Of a stretch of 64,000 bases of DNA, positions 11,342-22,265 are shown piece by piece. Within the stretch, counting starts at the first letter, position 1. The number at the start of each line of letters is the position of its first letter. Below the pieces are notes generated by a model that saw nothing but the letters and a program-made list of their open reading frames with translations, ran no database searches and was not told the origin of the DNA. Source of the DNA: Albifimbria verrucaria (taxonomy: Eukaryota > Ascomycota > Sordariomycetes > Hypocreales > Stachybotryaceae); NCBI GenBank assembly GCA_020081605.1, contig JAHREC010000013.1, forward strand, positions 5,332,001-5,396,000. The letters are read 5' to 3'. The position numbers and the translations under genes are program-made.

Positions 11342-14300
11342 ATGTCGTCCTCCGGCTCCGGCTTCCTCGGCCGCTCGAGCAATAACAACTCAAACATGCG
11401 CGGTCTCGTCCAGTTCATTGCCGATCTCAGAAACGCGAGAGCCTGAGAGCTCGAAGAGAAGCGCATCAACAAGGAACTCGCCAACATCCGACAGAAGTTC
11501 AAGGACGGCAACTTGAACGGTTACCACAAGAAGAAGTATGTCTGCAAGCTTCTCTACATCTATATTCTTGGATGGAATGTCGACTTTGGCCATCTCGAGG
11601 CCGTCAACCTGATCTCGGCCACCAAATATTCAGAGAAACAGATTGGTTACCTCGCCATGACGCTCTTTCTGCATGAGAAGCACGAGCTTCTGCATCTTGT
11701 GGTCAACAGTATTCGCAAGGATCTTCTCGACCACAATGAACTGTTCAACTGTCTGGCTTTACACGCAATTGCCAATGTCGGAGGTAGGGAAATGGGTGAG
11801 GCCCTCAGTGGAGAGGTCCATCGCCTGCTGATTTCACCGTAAGTTGACAAACCGGGACCTCATCAAAACAATTACTGATTTCCATTGCAGAACCTCGAAA
11901 TCCTTTGTCAAGAAGAAGGCCGCCCTTACTCTGCTTCGACTTTACCGAAAGTACCCCGATATCGTTTCACCCCAATGGGCCGAACGTATTATTCACTTGA
12001 TGGATGACTCCGACCTGGGAGTGGCTCTTTCCGTCACGTCTCTCGTAATGACTCTGGCTCAGGATAACCCCGATGGCTACAAGGGAGCTTATGCCAAGGC
12101 AACGGCTAGGCTTAAGAGGATTGTGGTTGACGGAGAGTACACCACTGATTACCTCTACTACAAGGTACCTTGTCCTTGGCTTCAGATCAAGCTGCTCAGA
12201 CTGTTGCAGTACTTCCCCCTTCAGGTATGTATTCGAAATCGCTATGATGAGACGACGTTTTCTAACCAGGGCTCAATTCCAGAGGATACTCATGTACGGG
12301 AGATGATTCGCGAGACCCTCAAGAGGATCTTGAATCTTGCAATGGAGCCAAACAAAAATGTCCAGCAGAACAATGCCCAGAATGCTGTTTTGTTCGAGGC
12401 TATCAACCTGATCATTCACTTGGATACTGAGCATACCCTTATGAAGCAGGTGTCTTTGCGCCTTGGAAAGTTTATCCAGAGCCGAGAAACCAATGTCAGA
12501 TATCTTGGCCTCGAGGCTATGACGCATCTTGCAGCTCGCGCCGAGACGTTGGATCCAATCAAGCAACACCAGGACATCATCTTGGGTTCGTTGAAGGATC
12601 GAGATATCAGTGTTCGGAGAAAGGGTCTTGATCTACTTTACAGCATGTGCGACTCTACCAATGCTCAGGTTGTCGTAGGGAGCTGCTGCACTACCTCCAA
12701 AATGCAGACTTTGCGATTCGGGAGGAGATGGTCCTTAAGATTGCAATTCTCACGGAAAAGTACGCCACTGATGTACAGTGGTACGTGGACATATCTTTGC
12801 GACTGATTGCCATGGCCGGTGACCACGTCAGCGATGAAGTCTGGCAACGAGTGATCCAGATTGTTACAAACAACGAGGAGCTTCAGGTTTACGCAGCCCA
12901 GAACGCCCTCCAATATGTCAAGGCAGACCACTGCCACGAGACCCTGGTCAAGATTGGTGCTTATATTCTTGGAGAGTTTGGGCACCTGGTTGCCGACCAA
13001 CCCCAGTGCAGTCCTATTGAGCAATTCCTGGCTTTGCAAGGAAAGTTGGCGGCTTGCTCACCGAGTACGCGCGCCATGATTCTTTCCTGCTTCATCAAGT
13101 TTGTCAACCTTTTCCCTGAAATCAAACCGCAGCTCATGCACGTCTTCGAGATTTACAGCCATACGCTGGACTCAGAGTTGCAGCAGAGAGCTTGCGAGTA
13201 TCTCGCGTTGGCGAGACTCCCCACCGATGATTTGCTTCGCACGGTCTGCGATGAGATGCCTCCCTTCCCTGAGAGGGAGTCGGCACTTTTGTCTCGCCTG
13301 CATCAGAAACATTCAAACACGAGCGATCGTCGAACTTGGGTGGTGGGCGGCAAGGATGCCAACTCCGATCCTACAGAGCTGAGCATGGCCAAGACAGGTG
13401 GTCTTAGGAGGACCTTCAGCATGGCCTCGCCAACTACTGGCAGCAACGGTTTCGCTAAGTCCAATGGTGTCAATGGCCACGGCAATGGAGCATCCGATCT
13501 TGCTGGGCTCGATATGCACTCTCCAGTCCAGGCCGAACCCAAGATGCTCAAGACTCCGAACCTGGCAAGTGCAGCTCACTTGTCTCCTGGTTGGGAGAAG
13601 GGCTTCGCCAGGCTTATGTTGAAACCCGACGGCATTTTGTACGAGGATGGCCAACTTCAGATTGGTGTTCGATCTGAGTACCGAGGCCAGATGGCTTGCC
13701 TGATTACGTATTTCAAAAACAAGGCACCTGCGGCTATGACCTCTTTCACCACCACGTTGGACTTGGACGAGGCTGAGAAGGGCAAGCTGACATGGGATAT
13801 CAAGGGACTTGCGGATAGTGTTGTTAACCAAGGAGGGCAAACGCAACAAGTAATCATGTTTGAAGCCAAGCAGGTTTTCGACAAGTCACCCACTGTGCGG
13901 GTTAGCTACCTGGCTGGTGCTCTCCAAGCCCTGACCCTCAAGCTTCCGGTGGCAATCCACAAGTTCATGGACCCAGCCGATCTTTCTGCGGAAGACTTCT
14001 TCAAAAGATGGAAGCAGATCGGTGGCGCTCCTCGTGAAGCACAGGAAATCTTTGGATTGTCTGGTCCGAAGAATGGCAGTCAGGAGATGACGGAACAGTT
14101 TGTGAAGAGGACAGTGGAAGGTTTCCGATGGCGAATCCTGGACATGGTTGACCCCAACCCCAAGAATATTGTCGGCGCAAGTGTGGTGCATACGTCTGAA
14201 GGAGGCAAATTTGGCTGCTTGATGAGACTGGAGCCCAATTATACAAGCCAGGTAAGGATACTGGTCTTAACACGTGTCACGACCTTGCTAACTTCAGATC

Positions 14301-14459
14301 TAGATGATTCGCCTTACCATTCGAGCCACTGATGATTCTGTGCCCCAGATTCTCCTGAAGCTCATGCAAGAACGACTGTCCGAAGGAGCATCTACCCACG
14401 TCGAGCCACCTACGCCACAGGACATCACAGATTCCTTCGCAAACATAATGGTTAACTAA
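11342..14459 (+). CDS. AP-2 adaptor complex subunit alpha
   Basis: This is the large subunit of the clathrin adaptor AP-2, acting in endocytosis at the plasma membrane. Four exons (introns 11839-11890, 12225-12282, 14252-14303) give about 985 residues. The protein starts [11 protein letters not shown] and [16 protein letters not shown], runs through the HEAT-like trunk with [16 protein letters not shown] and [19 protein letters not shown], then an Asn/Gly-rich hinge (about 13380-13560) and an ear domain ending at 14459. Two runs are one base short: C at 12216-12220 (restores YFPPSEDTHV across intron 2) and GGG at 12677-12679 (restores VVGELLHYLQ). Intron 2 can also be misread as a 45-nt in-frame insertion. 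An in-frame TGA at codon 35 replaces an expected arginine codon (see separate entry). The gene is otherwise intact. Confidence 0.9.
11444..11446 (+). other. In-frame TGA in AP-2 alpha exon 1
   Basis: Codon 35 of AP-2 alpha reads TGA between NARA and [11 protein letters not shown]. In related proteins, as I recall them, this position is arginine, so CGA to TGA is a single C-to-T change at a CpG. It is not a homopolymer deletion: the frame is the same on both sides. Confidence 0.75.
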
Positions 14460-14782
14460 CCGAGGTTGCCGTAATAATTCCTATGACATATCTCAGGATA
14501 ATGAGTACATATATAATTGCCTGTCCGGGATTGCCGTGGAGCTCATTTATATATTGCGGCGTTTGGGATCAGCATTGAAGCAGGGGCGGATGTTCCGATG
14601 GGGCCCTCAGCGTTCACATTGACGACTTGGCGGAGAGCTGGGAGGGTAAAAACGAGAACGAATGAGACATCAATGGGATACTATTCCAATATACCATGTA
14701 TGGAGAGCATGAGCAGAGCAATAGCTAGTAGTAGTTCGGCACTCCGTGAGAGAAATGTGTATTAGTTGGATTACCACGTTAT
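14460..14782. other. Convergent 3' region
   Basis: This 323-bp stretch lies between the ends of AP-2 alpha and the PLPBP gene. It should hold both 3' untranslated regions; I see no clear terminator or other gene. Confidence 0.5.
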
Positions 14783-15684
14783 CTATTCCTTAATCTTGGC
14801 GTCTGCCTTTGCCGGCCGTTGGCCGAAGATGGTGCTGCCAACTCGCACCTCGCCACTGCCCTGCTTGATCGCGCCCTCAAAGTCCTCGCTCATGCCCATG
14901 CTAAGCTCGAGGCGGTCTTCATCAAGCCCCAGCTCCTTAGACACAAGATCGCGCTGCTCTCGTAGGGTGTCGAAGTCCTCGTTCTCCGTTTCGGGGTCGT
15001 GGCCTTGCTTCGGGCAATGGCGCCGATTGTCATGAGGCCAAGCAGGTTCAGGCTTGGACACGAGTGGAGAATTTCACGGCACAGCGCCACAGTCTCGGCT
15101 CCCGGAGCGCAGCCTGACTTGGCCTCTTCACCGGAGGTGTTCACTTGTACGTGAACAGAGAGCTTGGGAGCGGACGGCTCAGAGGATAGCAAGTTCGTGC
15201 GGGCTGTGTTGAGGAGCTGGGCCTTCTTAATAGTGTCGACGCTCGATACACAAAACAGGTTGGGAATCTTAGCAATGGATTTGCAGTGACCTTGAATGAA
15301 TTAGTATCATTTAATACCTAACTTTAACTCGCGCAACGTATACCTGACTGGAGACCTCCGATGAAATGCCACTGGATGGTCCTGGGTAGCAGCTCGGCCT
15401 TCTGACTCAGCTCCTGGGCATAGTTTTCGCCAAAGTGTGTATGGGACGCAGGAGCCTGGTGAAGAGCAAGGATATCGTTGGCAGGCTTGAGCTTGGAGAC
15501 AGCTACAAGTCGAACCTGGGATTATGGATGAAGAGTCAGACGGAGAAGCGCTGTCATGGGAATAGGCCAAGGCGTACGTTACGACCCCAGCAGCAGCAAT
15601 GCGCTCCTTCACAGAACTGAGCTGAGAAATGAGCGCCTCGGCTCTGGCTGGATCAATTCTCATCTCTTCGACCTTATCACTCAT
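14783..15684 (-). CDS. PLP homeostasis protein (PLPBP/YggS/Ybl036c family)
   Basis: This is a single-domain alanine-racemase-fold protein that binds pyridoxal phosphate and buffers vitamin B6 and amino-acid levels; it has no known catalytic turnover. Three exons (introns 15291-15343 and 15516-15585, or to 15582) give about 259 residues, normal for the family. Visible motifs are LVAVSKLKP, which carries the PLP lysine, HTHFGENYAQEL, the WHFIGGLQS segment, VHVQVNTSGEEAKSGC, LLGLMTIGAIA, and the C-terminal LSMGMSEDFEGAI with VRVGSTIFG. A G run at 14993-14996 (+ strand) is one base short, breaking the frame after GAIARSKATT. I chose the ATG at 15684; a longer N-terminal extension through an upstream intron is possible but unsupported. 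It is divergent from the COG7-like gene. Confidence 0.88.
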
Positions 15685-16061
15685 GTCCCTTTCAATTCCT
15701 GACGATTTCTCAAAGACTTGGTCCAAAGTTTGCCTGGTGTGAGACGTGCGCTATGAGATGATGTAGGTGATGAGTTACGGCTGGCGCGCACAGTCGGATT
15801 ATCATCGGCTCCCTCACTTGAGAGCGGTCTTCTGGCGACTGCCCAACTTGGCTCTCTCAACCTCCAGCACAGCATTTTGAAAAGCTACCCCACGGAAGAA
15901 TTCTGATAAAAAGAGACATCTAAATTGGCGACATTTCTAGCGATTCCCAAGATATTGCTACCGGCCCGGGGCGATAGAGAATGGCGTCAGAACCCAAGCA
16001 CACCCGAAGGCGGACGAATAGCAATGCGATTCACACGTTACGGACAGGCCACGTTCGTGGA
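15685..16061. promoter_or_regulatory. Short divergent promoter region
   Basis: Only 377 bp separate the starts of the PLPBP gene (-) and the COG7-like gene (+), so both promoters must lie here or inside the genes. I see no clear TATA box. Confidence 0.45.
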
Positions 16062-17113
16062 ATGTCAAGACATATCCCCAACCAAAGTCCAGCCACACCT
16101 CGGATGAGTTTCTGCAAGACTTTCTGAACCCGAATTTTGACCCGGCGGCTTATCTCAACTCTACACTGCCGCCACTTTCGCAGAGAGGGGGTCCGGGCCC
16201 CAGGGCTCCGAGGCCGTGCCTCTGGCGGAGCTCTCATCGCAAGCGCAGACGCTTCTATCTCAACTGAATGCGCAAACCACCAGACTTTCAAACACTCTCA
16301 CGCAACTGACGGACGACATCCTGAGGAGCGGAAGCCGTCTCGCTTACGAGGTGGAACTCTTGCGGGGTGAGACTTTGAGCTTGACAGAGACTATGAACGA
16401 CACATTGCAGGATGAAATCAAGATGTTTATCCCGGAAGGATTAAGTGCAGCCATTGAAGCGAAACATGGCGCGGCTGCAGACAGCAGCGGCCAGCAAAAA
16501 GCCGCTGCTGAGAGCTCGGATGCAAAGCCAGAAGCCCCTGTTCTGAATGCCAACGACCCTGAGTACATCAAGCAACTGCAAACGTTGACGCTGGTACGGA
16601 GTCGCCTAGAATTGGTCATCAAGACATTTGGGGATGCCATGGAATTTGTCTTCCCTCCATCGGAAGTCTCTGTCAGCTCATCCTTTCTTTCCGTGTCAGC
16701 CCCTGAACCTGGCTCGCAACAGCAGAGCTCTGAGGAGAAGGGCCAGCAGGTGCTGCAGACGATACGAGACGAAATATCAAACACTCTAAATACAGCAGAT
16801 GATCCTATCCAAGGCATTGAAAAGGCTGCTCAAAGGGTCGAGCAGCTCAAGGAGTTGACTCGGGTATGGAAAGACACGGCCGAAGAAAGGGCCGAACCAA
16901 ATTCATCGAGAGCTTGGCGAAGATGGTGGAGGACAGACACAAGGAATTAATGAGAGAAATGGAGCAAATTGCAAAGAGGGATGTTCGAGGAGATGTTTCT
17001 CGGTCGAGAAAGGGAGTGTCACTAGAGATGCAGCGGTTGTGGAGGATACCAAGGCGCTGCCCGGCAGGTTTGGATTGATAAGTCAACTACAAAGACTCCG
17101 TACAGGTCTATAA
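16062..17113 (+). CDS. Conserved oligomeric Golgi complex subunit, COG7-like
   Basis: This is a probable tether subunit for retrograde vesicles at the Golgi. After the ATG at 16062 comes a short opener, then FLNPNFDPAAYLNSTLPPLS, which matches the start of fungal COG7-type proteins. A helical segment rich in Leu/Gln/Thr follows, with QAQTLLSQLNAQTTRLSNTL, and then the strongly family-like stretch MEFVFPPSEVSVSSSFLSV. Four runs are one base short: C at 16076-16079 (this decides the start), C at 16198-16201, G at 16889-16891 and G at 17012-17014. Restored length is about 351 residues, close to the short fungal and yeast forms and half of animal COG7. No intron is needed. The family name is from memory of fungal annotations and is less certain than for its neighbours. 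Confidence 0.6.
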
Positions 17114-17717
17114 ACAAGTAGATGCCGTATAGAAAAGAACCAAAGATTCCATGAACACAACAACATATGCTAGACTGGATATCTTCAGTAGTGTGAATGC
17201 TCCGTAGTAGACACTAGACTCATACAGCCGGACAGTGTCGCCAGTAATCGGACACTGTAGCGTCCTTGGCATGCACCAATCAGGATGACCCTCTCGGAGC
17301 TCAAACATTCCATTTCCGGAAGGCGGTAAGCCGCCCCAGATGGTCATTCTGAGAGGTCATGCATCGAGCCGGGCAACTTGCACGGCAGAAGGCTGACAGC
17401 GCACACAATCCAAGCACCGCCTTTCATACCCTTCGTGGTGGCCCTGTTGCGTTGCTATTTGCGCGTATAGCGTCCCAAGAGTATACCACTTCTGGCCACC
17501 GATTGGACTTACTCTCTGCACTTTCTGTGTTGATTCAGCGAATGCTCCCGTTGGGAGAAATTCCCTGTTTGCAACGAGCAGACCAGCCTCTCGGACCTCT
17601 TGTCGCGGCACCGCAAGACTTCACCTCCTTGCCCTCCTCCGGTAACCGATACGGCGCCGGCCACCTACATTACTTCCAAATTCTTTGTACAAGAAGAGAA
17701 TCACTATCGTCGTTGCA
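17114..17717. other. Intergenic region upstream of SDS3
   Basis: This 604-bp stretch runs between the COG7-like gene and SDS3 on the same strand. It should contain the SDS3 promoter; I recognise no defined element. Confidence 0.45.
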
Positions 17718-19410
17718 ATGGCTGCGAACGAGGCTGCTGTCTCCGCCGTCGGCACCCGCGTCGATCGGCGAGCGTCTCCGCCGGCTTCACAGTCGAAGCG
17801 CGACCGCAAACGCCAGGCTCTCATGGATAGGCTTGCCACCATGAACGAAAAGTTCCAGCGCGACCGGGACTTGACTTACCGTGACCAGCTGCAAAGATCC
17901 AATTCGAGACCAACCTGGTCCAGCGTTTTGACCCTTACGCACAGGATGCCCTCGAGGCCATCGCCGATTTACAAAGGAGCACAGGCAGACTCAGGGATCT
18001 CCGGTCCATGCCGAAAGCGCACGAAGCGTCATGGACATGGCCGGCATTCGTCTCCCCGATTTTATCAGCGAGGTTGAGGACTTGATTGAGATTCGTGATT
18101 TTCAGTTTGCTCAGTCCAAGGTGAGCGCCATTACCCCAGCGCCGTTAACATGCCACTGACAGCTTTCACTTCCAGAACGAGTACGAACGCAAAGTCCAGG
18201 AATACAAAAACACCCACGCCTACAAAGTCGAGACGGCTAAACGCGAGCACCGTGCTCTCACGAACACGCTCCGCGACCGACTGATCAATACTCTCACACA
18301 AAAGAAGAACCGATTAAACCGAGAGAAGGAGATTTTGGAGATTAATGACTCGAATGCCTTGCTCCTCAACCCCAATCAGTTCAGCCTTACCAACCCTGCC
18401 AGCCCAGGCGGTGCACATGGCAAGCGAGCAACTCGTCTACGTAAAGACGCAGACGATCTCCAAATGTTCTCGGACGGCAAGAAGCGGAAGCGCAACCAAG
18501 GCGAGGACGACGGATCGCCGGTTCCCATGCGACGAGGCCTGGACCCGAACAGCACCACGCCTCTCTGGCAGTCGGAGAAGGCTCGCGCTGCGGCGAAGCA
18601 GAACGGTCCACTTTATAGCATCGACAAGCTTTTCACCGACAAGGAGCTCTCCCTTCACTACAACACGGCCGCTGTTGCCGCGCATCAGTACATCTTGCGT
18701 AACCGCGCAAACGGCGCATCTTCTCCTGACGAGAGCGACTCTGGCAACGGCGACGACAATGGAGATGCTGATGGTGACTTGGCACCGTCTGCTCCCATGA
18801 TGGAGCGCCAGGTTTCGCACGCAACACGTAGCACCCGTGGAGGCGCGAACCAGAACTTTTGGATGACAAGATTCTTGGTATTGAGGGCATTGCCAACTTT
18901 GAGCTCCCCGCCAACCTTGATCTCGTCCATGCACAGGAGCCACCAAAGATGCCGCCGCCCGTGCCCCAGCAGTACCTGAAACCTTACCCAAGAAGCGCCG
19001 ACCAGAACTTTCCGGTGCCTTTGTCTCAGGATGACATCGTCTCGGATCTCTCAGTCATGGGTTTCTTCAAACAATACGACCAATCACATAAGCCAGGCGC
19101 TCACCTCGATGCCCCCAATGGGCTGCGCAAGATCCTCGAAGCCGTTGCCACGCCATACACCCAGGGCAGATATGTGGCCTTCACCGGTGCGCCCCGCGAT
19201 GACCCCGAGTCAATCCGCGACAACCTTGGTCTTCCAGCAGCGAGCAACATGCGAGACCAGCCCAGTCCGGGTCATGGCGGCTCAGGGCCTTCGCTGGCCG
19301 CCTTGTCTAACGCTGCTGTGCCCATGAGCCGACAGAGCAGTCTCGGCGGCGTGGCTATGAGCCGACAGGGAACCGGCGGCAGCACCCGCGGTAAGGGCCG
19401 TCGCAACTAG
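17718..19410 (+). CDS. SDS3-like subunit of the Rpd3L histone deacetylase complex
   Basis: This is a scaffold protein of the Sin3/Rpd3 large complex, which represses transcription by histone deacetylation. Two exons (intron 18121-18175) give about 546 residues. The Sds3 domain spans roughly residues 30-200: a basic start SKRDRKRQALMDRLATM, then IRDFQFAQSK, a long coiled coil with EYERKVQEYKNTHAYKVE, and INDSNALLLNPNQFSL. The C-terminal half is low-complexity with basic RLRKDADDLQMFSDGKKRKR, acidic patches, and Ser/Gly/Arg repeats MSRQSSLGG and MSRQGTGG before the end. Three runs are one base short: A at 17893-17895, C near 18011 and T at 18857-18860. The gene is convergent with the oxygenase gene. 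Confidence 0.85.
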
Positions 19411-19782
19411 GTTCACACAGGGTGGCGGTTCATTTCATCGCATGGTCTAGCGCGGCGTAAGGAAGTATTGTTTGTCGACCCATCGGCTCATTAAGGATTG
19501 GTTTAGGATTTTGGACCTTTTGACCCTGGTATCAGCGGCAGCTTTGGTCATCGTGGTTACTATGGCGGTTCTTGGAAGCGTTGCCACATAGAGGTCCGGT
19601 AGCTGGTCAAGCGCTTTTCATACTACAGAACGTTTGGAATTGGATTTAGCATTAAGAGGTTGCTTTTATGACATAGCACATGTGTTTCTAGAAATTGATT
19701 CTCATTATCATATGCTCGATGAATATCCTAAACAAACGCTACATAACTGCTTTACAAGACATGTCGTCGGAGCCAACTCCGC
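19411..19782. other. Convergent 3' region
   Basis: This 372-bp stretch lies between the ends of SDS3 and the AsaB-like gene. Nothing is recognised beyond likely 3' untranslated sequence. Confidence 0.5.
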
Positions 19783-20629
19783 TCAAGGTCCGAAAACCAA
19801 CGCTCGGACTTCAATGCTCTCGCGGCCTTCGGCCTCGGGTCTCGTGCGCGGGTCTTCAAATGCGGTATGCGGAACCCTACCGCCGATCTTGGAACCGGGC
19901 TTCAGCGATTCACTGTCGAAGCACTCGAGCAGCAGCCGCTCGCTTCCGGTCATGCCGCTGAGGTAGTACCACTGCTGGGCTGGGTTGTACTTGATGGCGG
20001 CTGTCTCGCCGGTGTAGCCATCGGGGTAGCGGTGCGCAATGGGGATCACGTCGCCGTTGTCAAGGGTAGAGGTGGATGCCACAGCTAGAGGGAAGGACTC
20101 GACAGGGCTCTTGTTCAATGGCCTCCAAACATTCACGATGCGGTAGCGGCCCTGGAGGAGCTTGTCGGCCTCATCAGGGAAGTAGCGTCGCACGCGCTTC
20201 TCGACTGACTTGGCAGTCTGGTCAATGTGCACGCGCTGGACAGGAGAACGGTGAGCATTGGGGTCGGTGCGGCGGATGGTGTGATCAAAGAGGAAGATGC
20301 GGTTGCTTCCGGGGATCTGGTCAAGGAGCAGCTGCTCTACCTCGGGGTAGTAGTTCTTCTTGATGGACTCGTCCTCGGCGAACTCGGTCTCCTTGGATGG
20401 GGCAACGTCAGAGATAACCTGGAAAGCATCGCGGTCTAGAGTAAATTCAGACTCGCGACCACGCACGTCCTGGATGGCGACGGGATGAGTGGTGTCGGAG
20501 TAGTTGCGTTGAGGCTCGCCTGGGGAGGGGCCTCGACGTAGTTGAAGGAGCCGAGTTATCAGCCGGTGGGCTGTAGAAGCGCAGCGGTGCGGTTACTGTT
20601 CCGCGGGGCACGGTCGAGCCAACAGCCAT
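19783..20629 (-). CDS. AsaB/GA4-desaturase-like hydroxylase-desaturase
   Basis: The protein belongs to the fungal family that includes gibberellin GA4 desaturase, AsaB and CmcJ-like proteins, thought to be iron/2-oxoglutarate oxidases acting on small molecules. It is a single exon of about 282 residues, typical for the family. Family features are the opener TAPLRFYSP, YPEVEQLLLDQIPGSNRIF, the probable metal pair in VQRVHIDQT (H-x-D), the central YRIVNVWRPLN, YYLSGMTGSERLLLECFDS, and a distal histidine in GRVPHTAFEDP. Two runs are one base short in the N-terminal part (G at 20522-20525 and GG at 20547-20548). The substrate is unknown. Neighbours are housekeeping genes, so this is not part of an obvious biosynthetic cluster. 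A 15-bp tandem repeat lies about 205 bp upstream. Confidence 0.82.
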
Positions 20630-22265
20630 GGTGGAGGGAAGGAGTTGTAGGTTGTAAATGGGTGGTGTAAGTGGTATAAATGATGTAATTGAGGTAGCTC
20701 GAAGCTCGAGGAGGGCTCGAGGTATGGGGTTTCTTCAAAGCTCAGGTATTAAAAATTCTGAAGCTTGATATAGAGGTGTACGGGTGAGGTGATTGATGAT
20801 CTAATGTATATATATGTAGGATTGCTTGTGATTGCTGGTGTATTCAATGCTGGTGTATTCAATGCTGGTGTATTCAATGCTGGTGTTAAATAGACTGTGA
20901 TGCTGAATCTGATGATCTAGCAAAACAGCACGAGAGCACTTGCTTTTGCCTTATATACTGATTCAACCTCTGATGGAGGCAGATTACCAATTCAATTGCA
21001 ATTGTAATCGTAGTCTCGTTCTACACGGCCGATGAAGCTCGGCGCTGAGCACGTCATGGTGGACGACGGTCATTTGCTGGGATTTGTAATTCCATGTGGC
21101 GCCCTTCGGGAATGACATTGCTTTCTAATAATCCCGCCTCGACGAGCATCACGTGCCGGCAACCGCATGCCTCTTTTGTTTGGACTTTACTTGACGTAGA
21201 GTTTTTACCCTGTCGTTTTTTTCTTCCTCCTCTGCTTTGAGATTCAATTTAACTGGGCTACTATGGTTATCATTATCTTCATGTTTTGGTATATGCTGTT
21301 GGTTCTGTAGTGATGCGTCTCTACGCCTTGTATCCGCAGGAGCCCGGACTGTGTTCAAATCCGGCACGTACGTGACCTTGGGAGCCGTATGTTGGCTAAA
21401 ATGATATGGCTCGTTGATAGCCATTGATTCCACATTCGTCCCGATTCCCGTCAAGATGCATGTGCACATGCAACGGCAGGGTTGGCTGCAGGTCCTGACT
21501 CCGGCCCTTGGATGATGCTGTGCCTTACCAAGTATGCATGACTTCACAGAGAACCGGGGCTCGAAGAAGAATTCCTTCCAAGAATAATCTAGTCATGCTG
21601 TAAGCACGTCTTCACCAATGTCTCAATAAAATCAGCGATGACGCTTTAGATGGTAAGAAACGGCACCCGGTGAGACATCTGTCTGGTGCAACCATAGCGG
21701 GGTCTGCTGTCGGTCGGGCGGGCATCTGCCGTTGGCTTGGACCAGGTGTTTTCTGGTTCGAGGTAATGCCTTGTCTCCAGTTGGTTTGCCTATTAATGAT
21801 CCTGGAATGGTTGACGGAAGATCGGTCCTAGGGTGAAGCGGACCTCGGCCCAGACGTCAATCTCAAAGTTAGATGTAGCGAAACTGCCAATTAAACTGCT
21901 GGCACCTCTGTAACACGTACCGTGTCGCCTGACACTCCCCAGACTGTACAGATGCACCAACCCCGTACCACGTCAAACAGTGTGCGGGGTGGGAAATCTC
22001 AAGTACTCCTATATTTAGTCCACTTTATGTCCAGCCGCGCGACCTAATTTTAACCTCAGACTCCTTCTCAGCAACTCCGCGACGGTATCTCCAAGACACG
22101 CCTGAATCCGGATGAGCATGTTCAGCTGCTAGACAGACCCAATTAGCTGCGCGTACCGCCGCCTCTTAGGCTTGCCTGTCCGGGCTTCGCTCTCGGGCCT
22201 GGGTGCGCAACACCTCGGCTCGGCTTCACCCGCCGTTCATTCGGCTATCTTCACGCTGCTCTCAA
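20630..22265. other. Divergent intergenic region with tandem repeat
   Basis: This 1.6 kb region is shared by the AsaB-like gene (-) and the ABP2-like gene (+). It holds the 15-bp repeat at 20834-20887 and otherwise no recognisable gene. Confidence 0.5.
20834..20887. repeat. 15-bp tandem repeat, about 3.6 copies
   Basis: The unit GCTGGTGTATTCAAT is repeated three times exactly and followed by a partial fourth copy. It lies about 205 bp upstream of the start codon of the AsaB-like gene and could be a repeated regulatory site or a simple slippage product. Confidence 0.85.

Noticed and set aside
13313..13849. Antisense open frame of 178 codons opposite AP-2 alpha
   Set aside because: It lies wholly inside a well-supported conserved exon and has no own signature.
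21330..21380. tRNA-like B-box GTTCAAATCC
   Set aside because: The flanking bases do not form a T arm or an acceptor stem.
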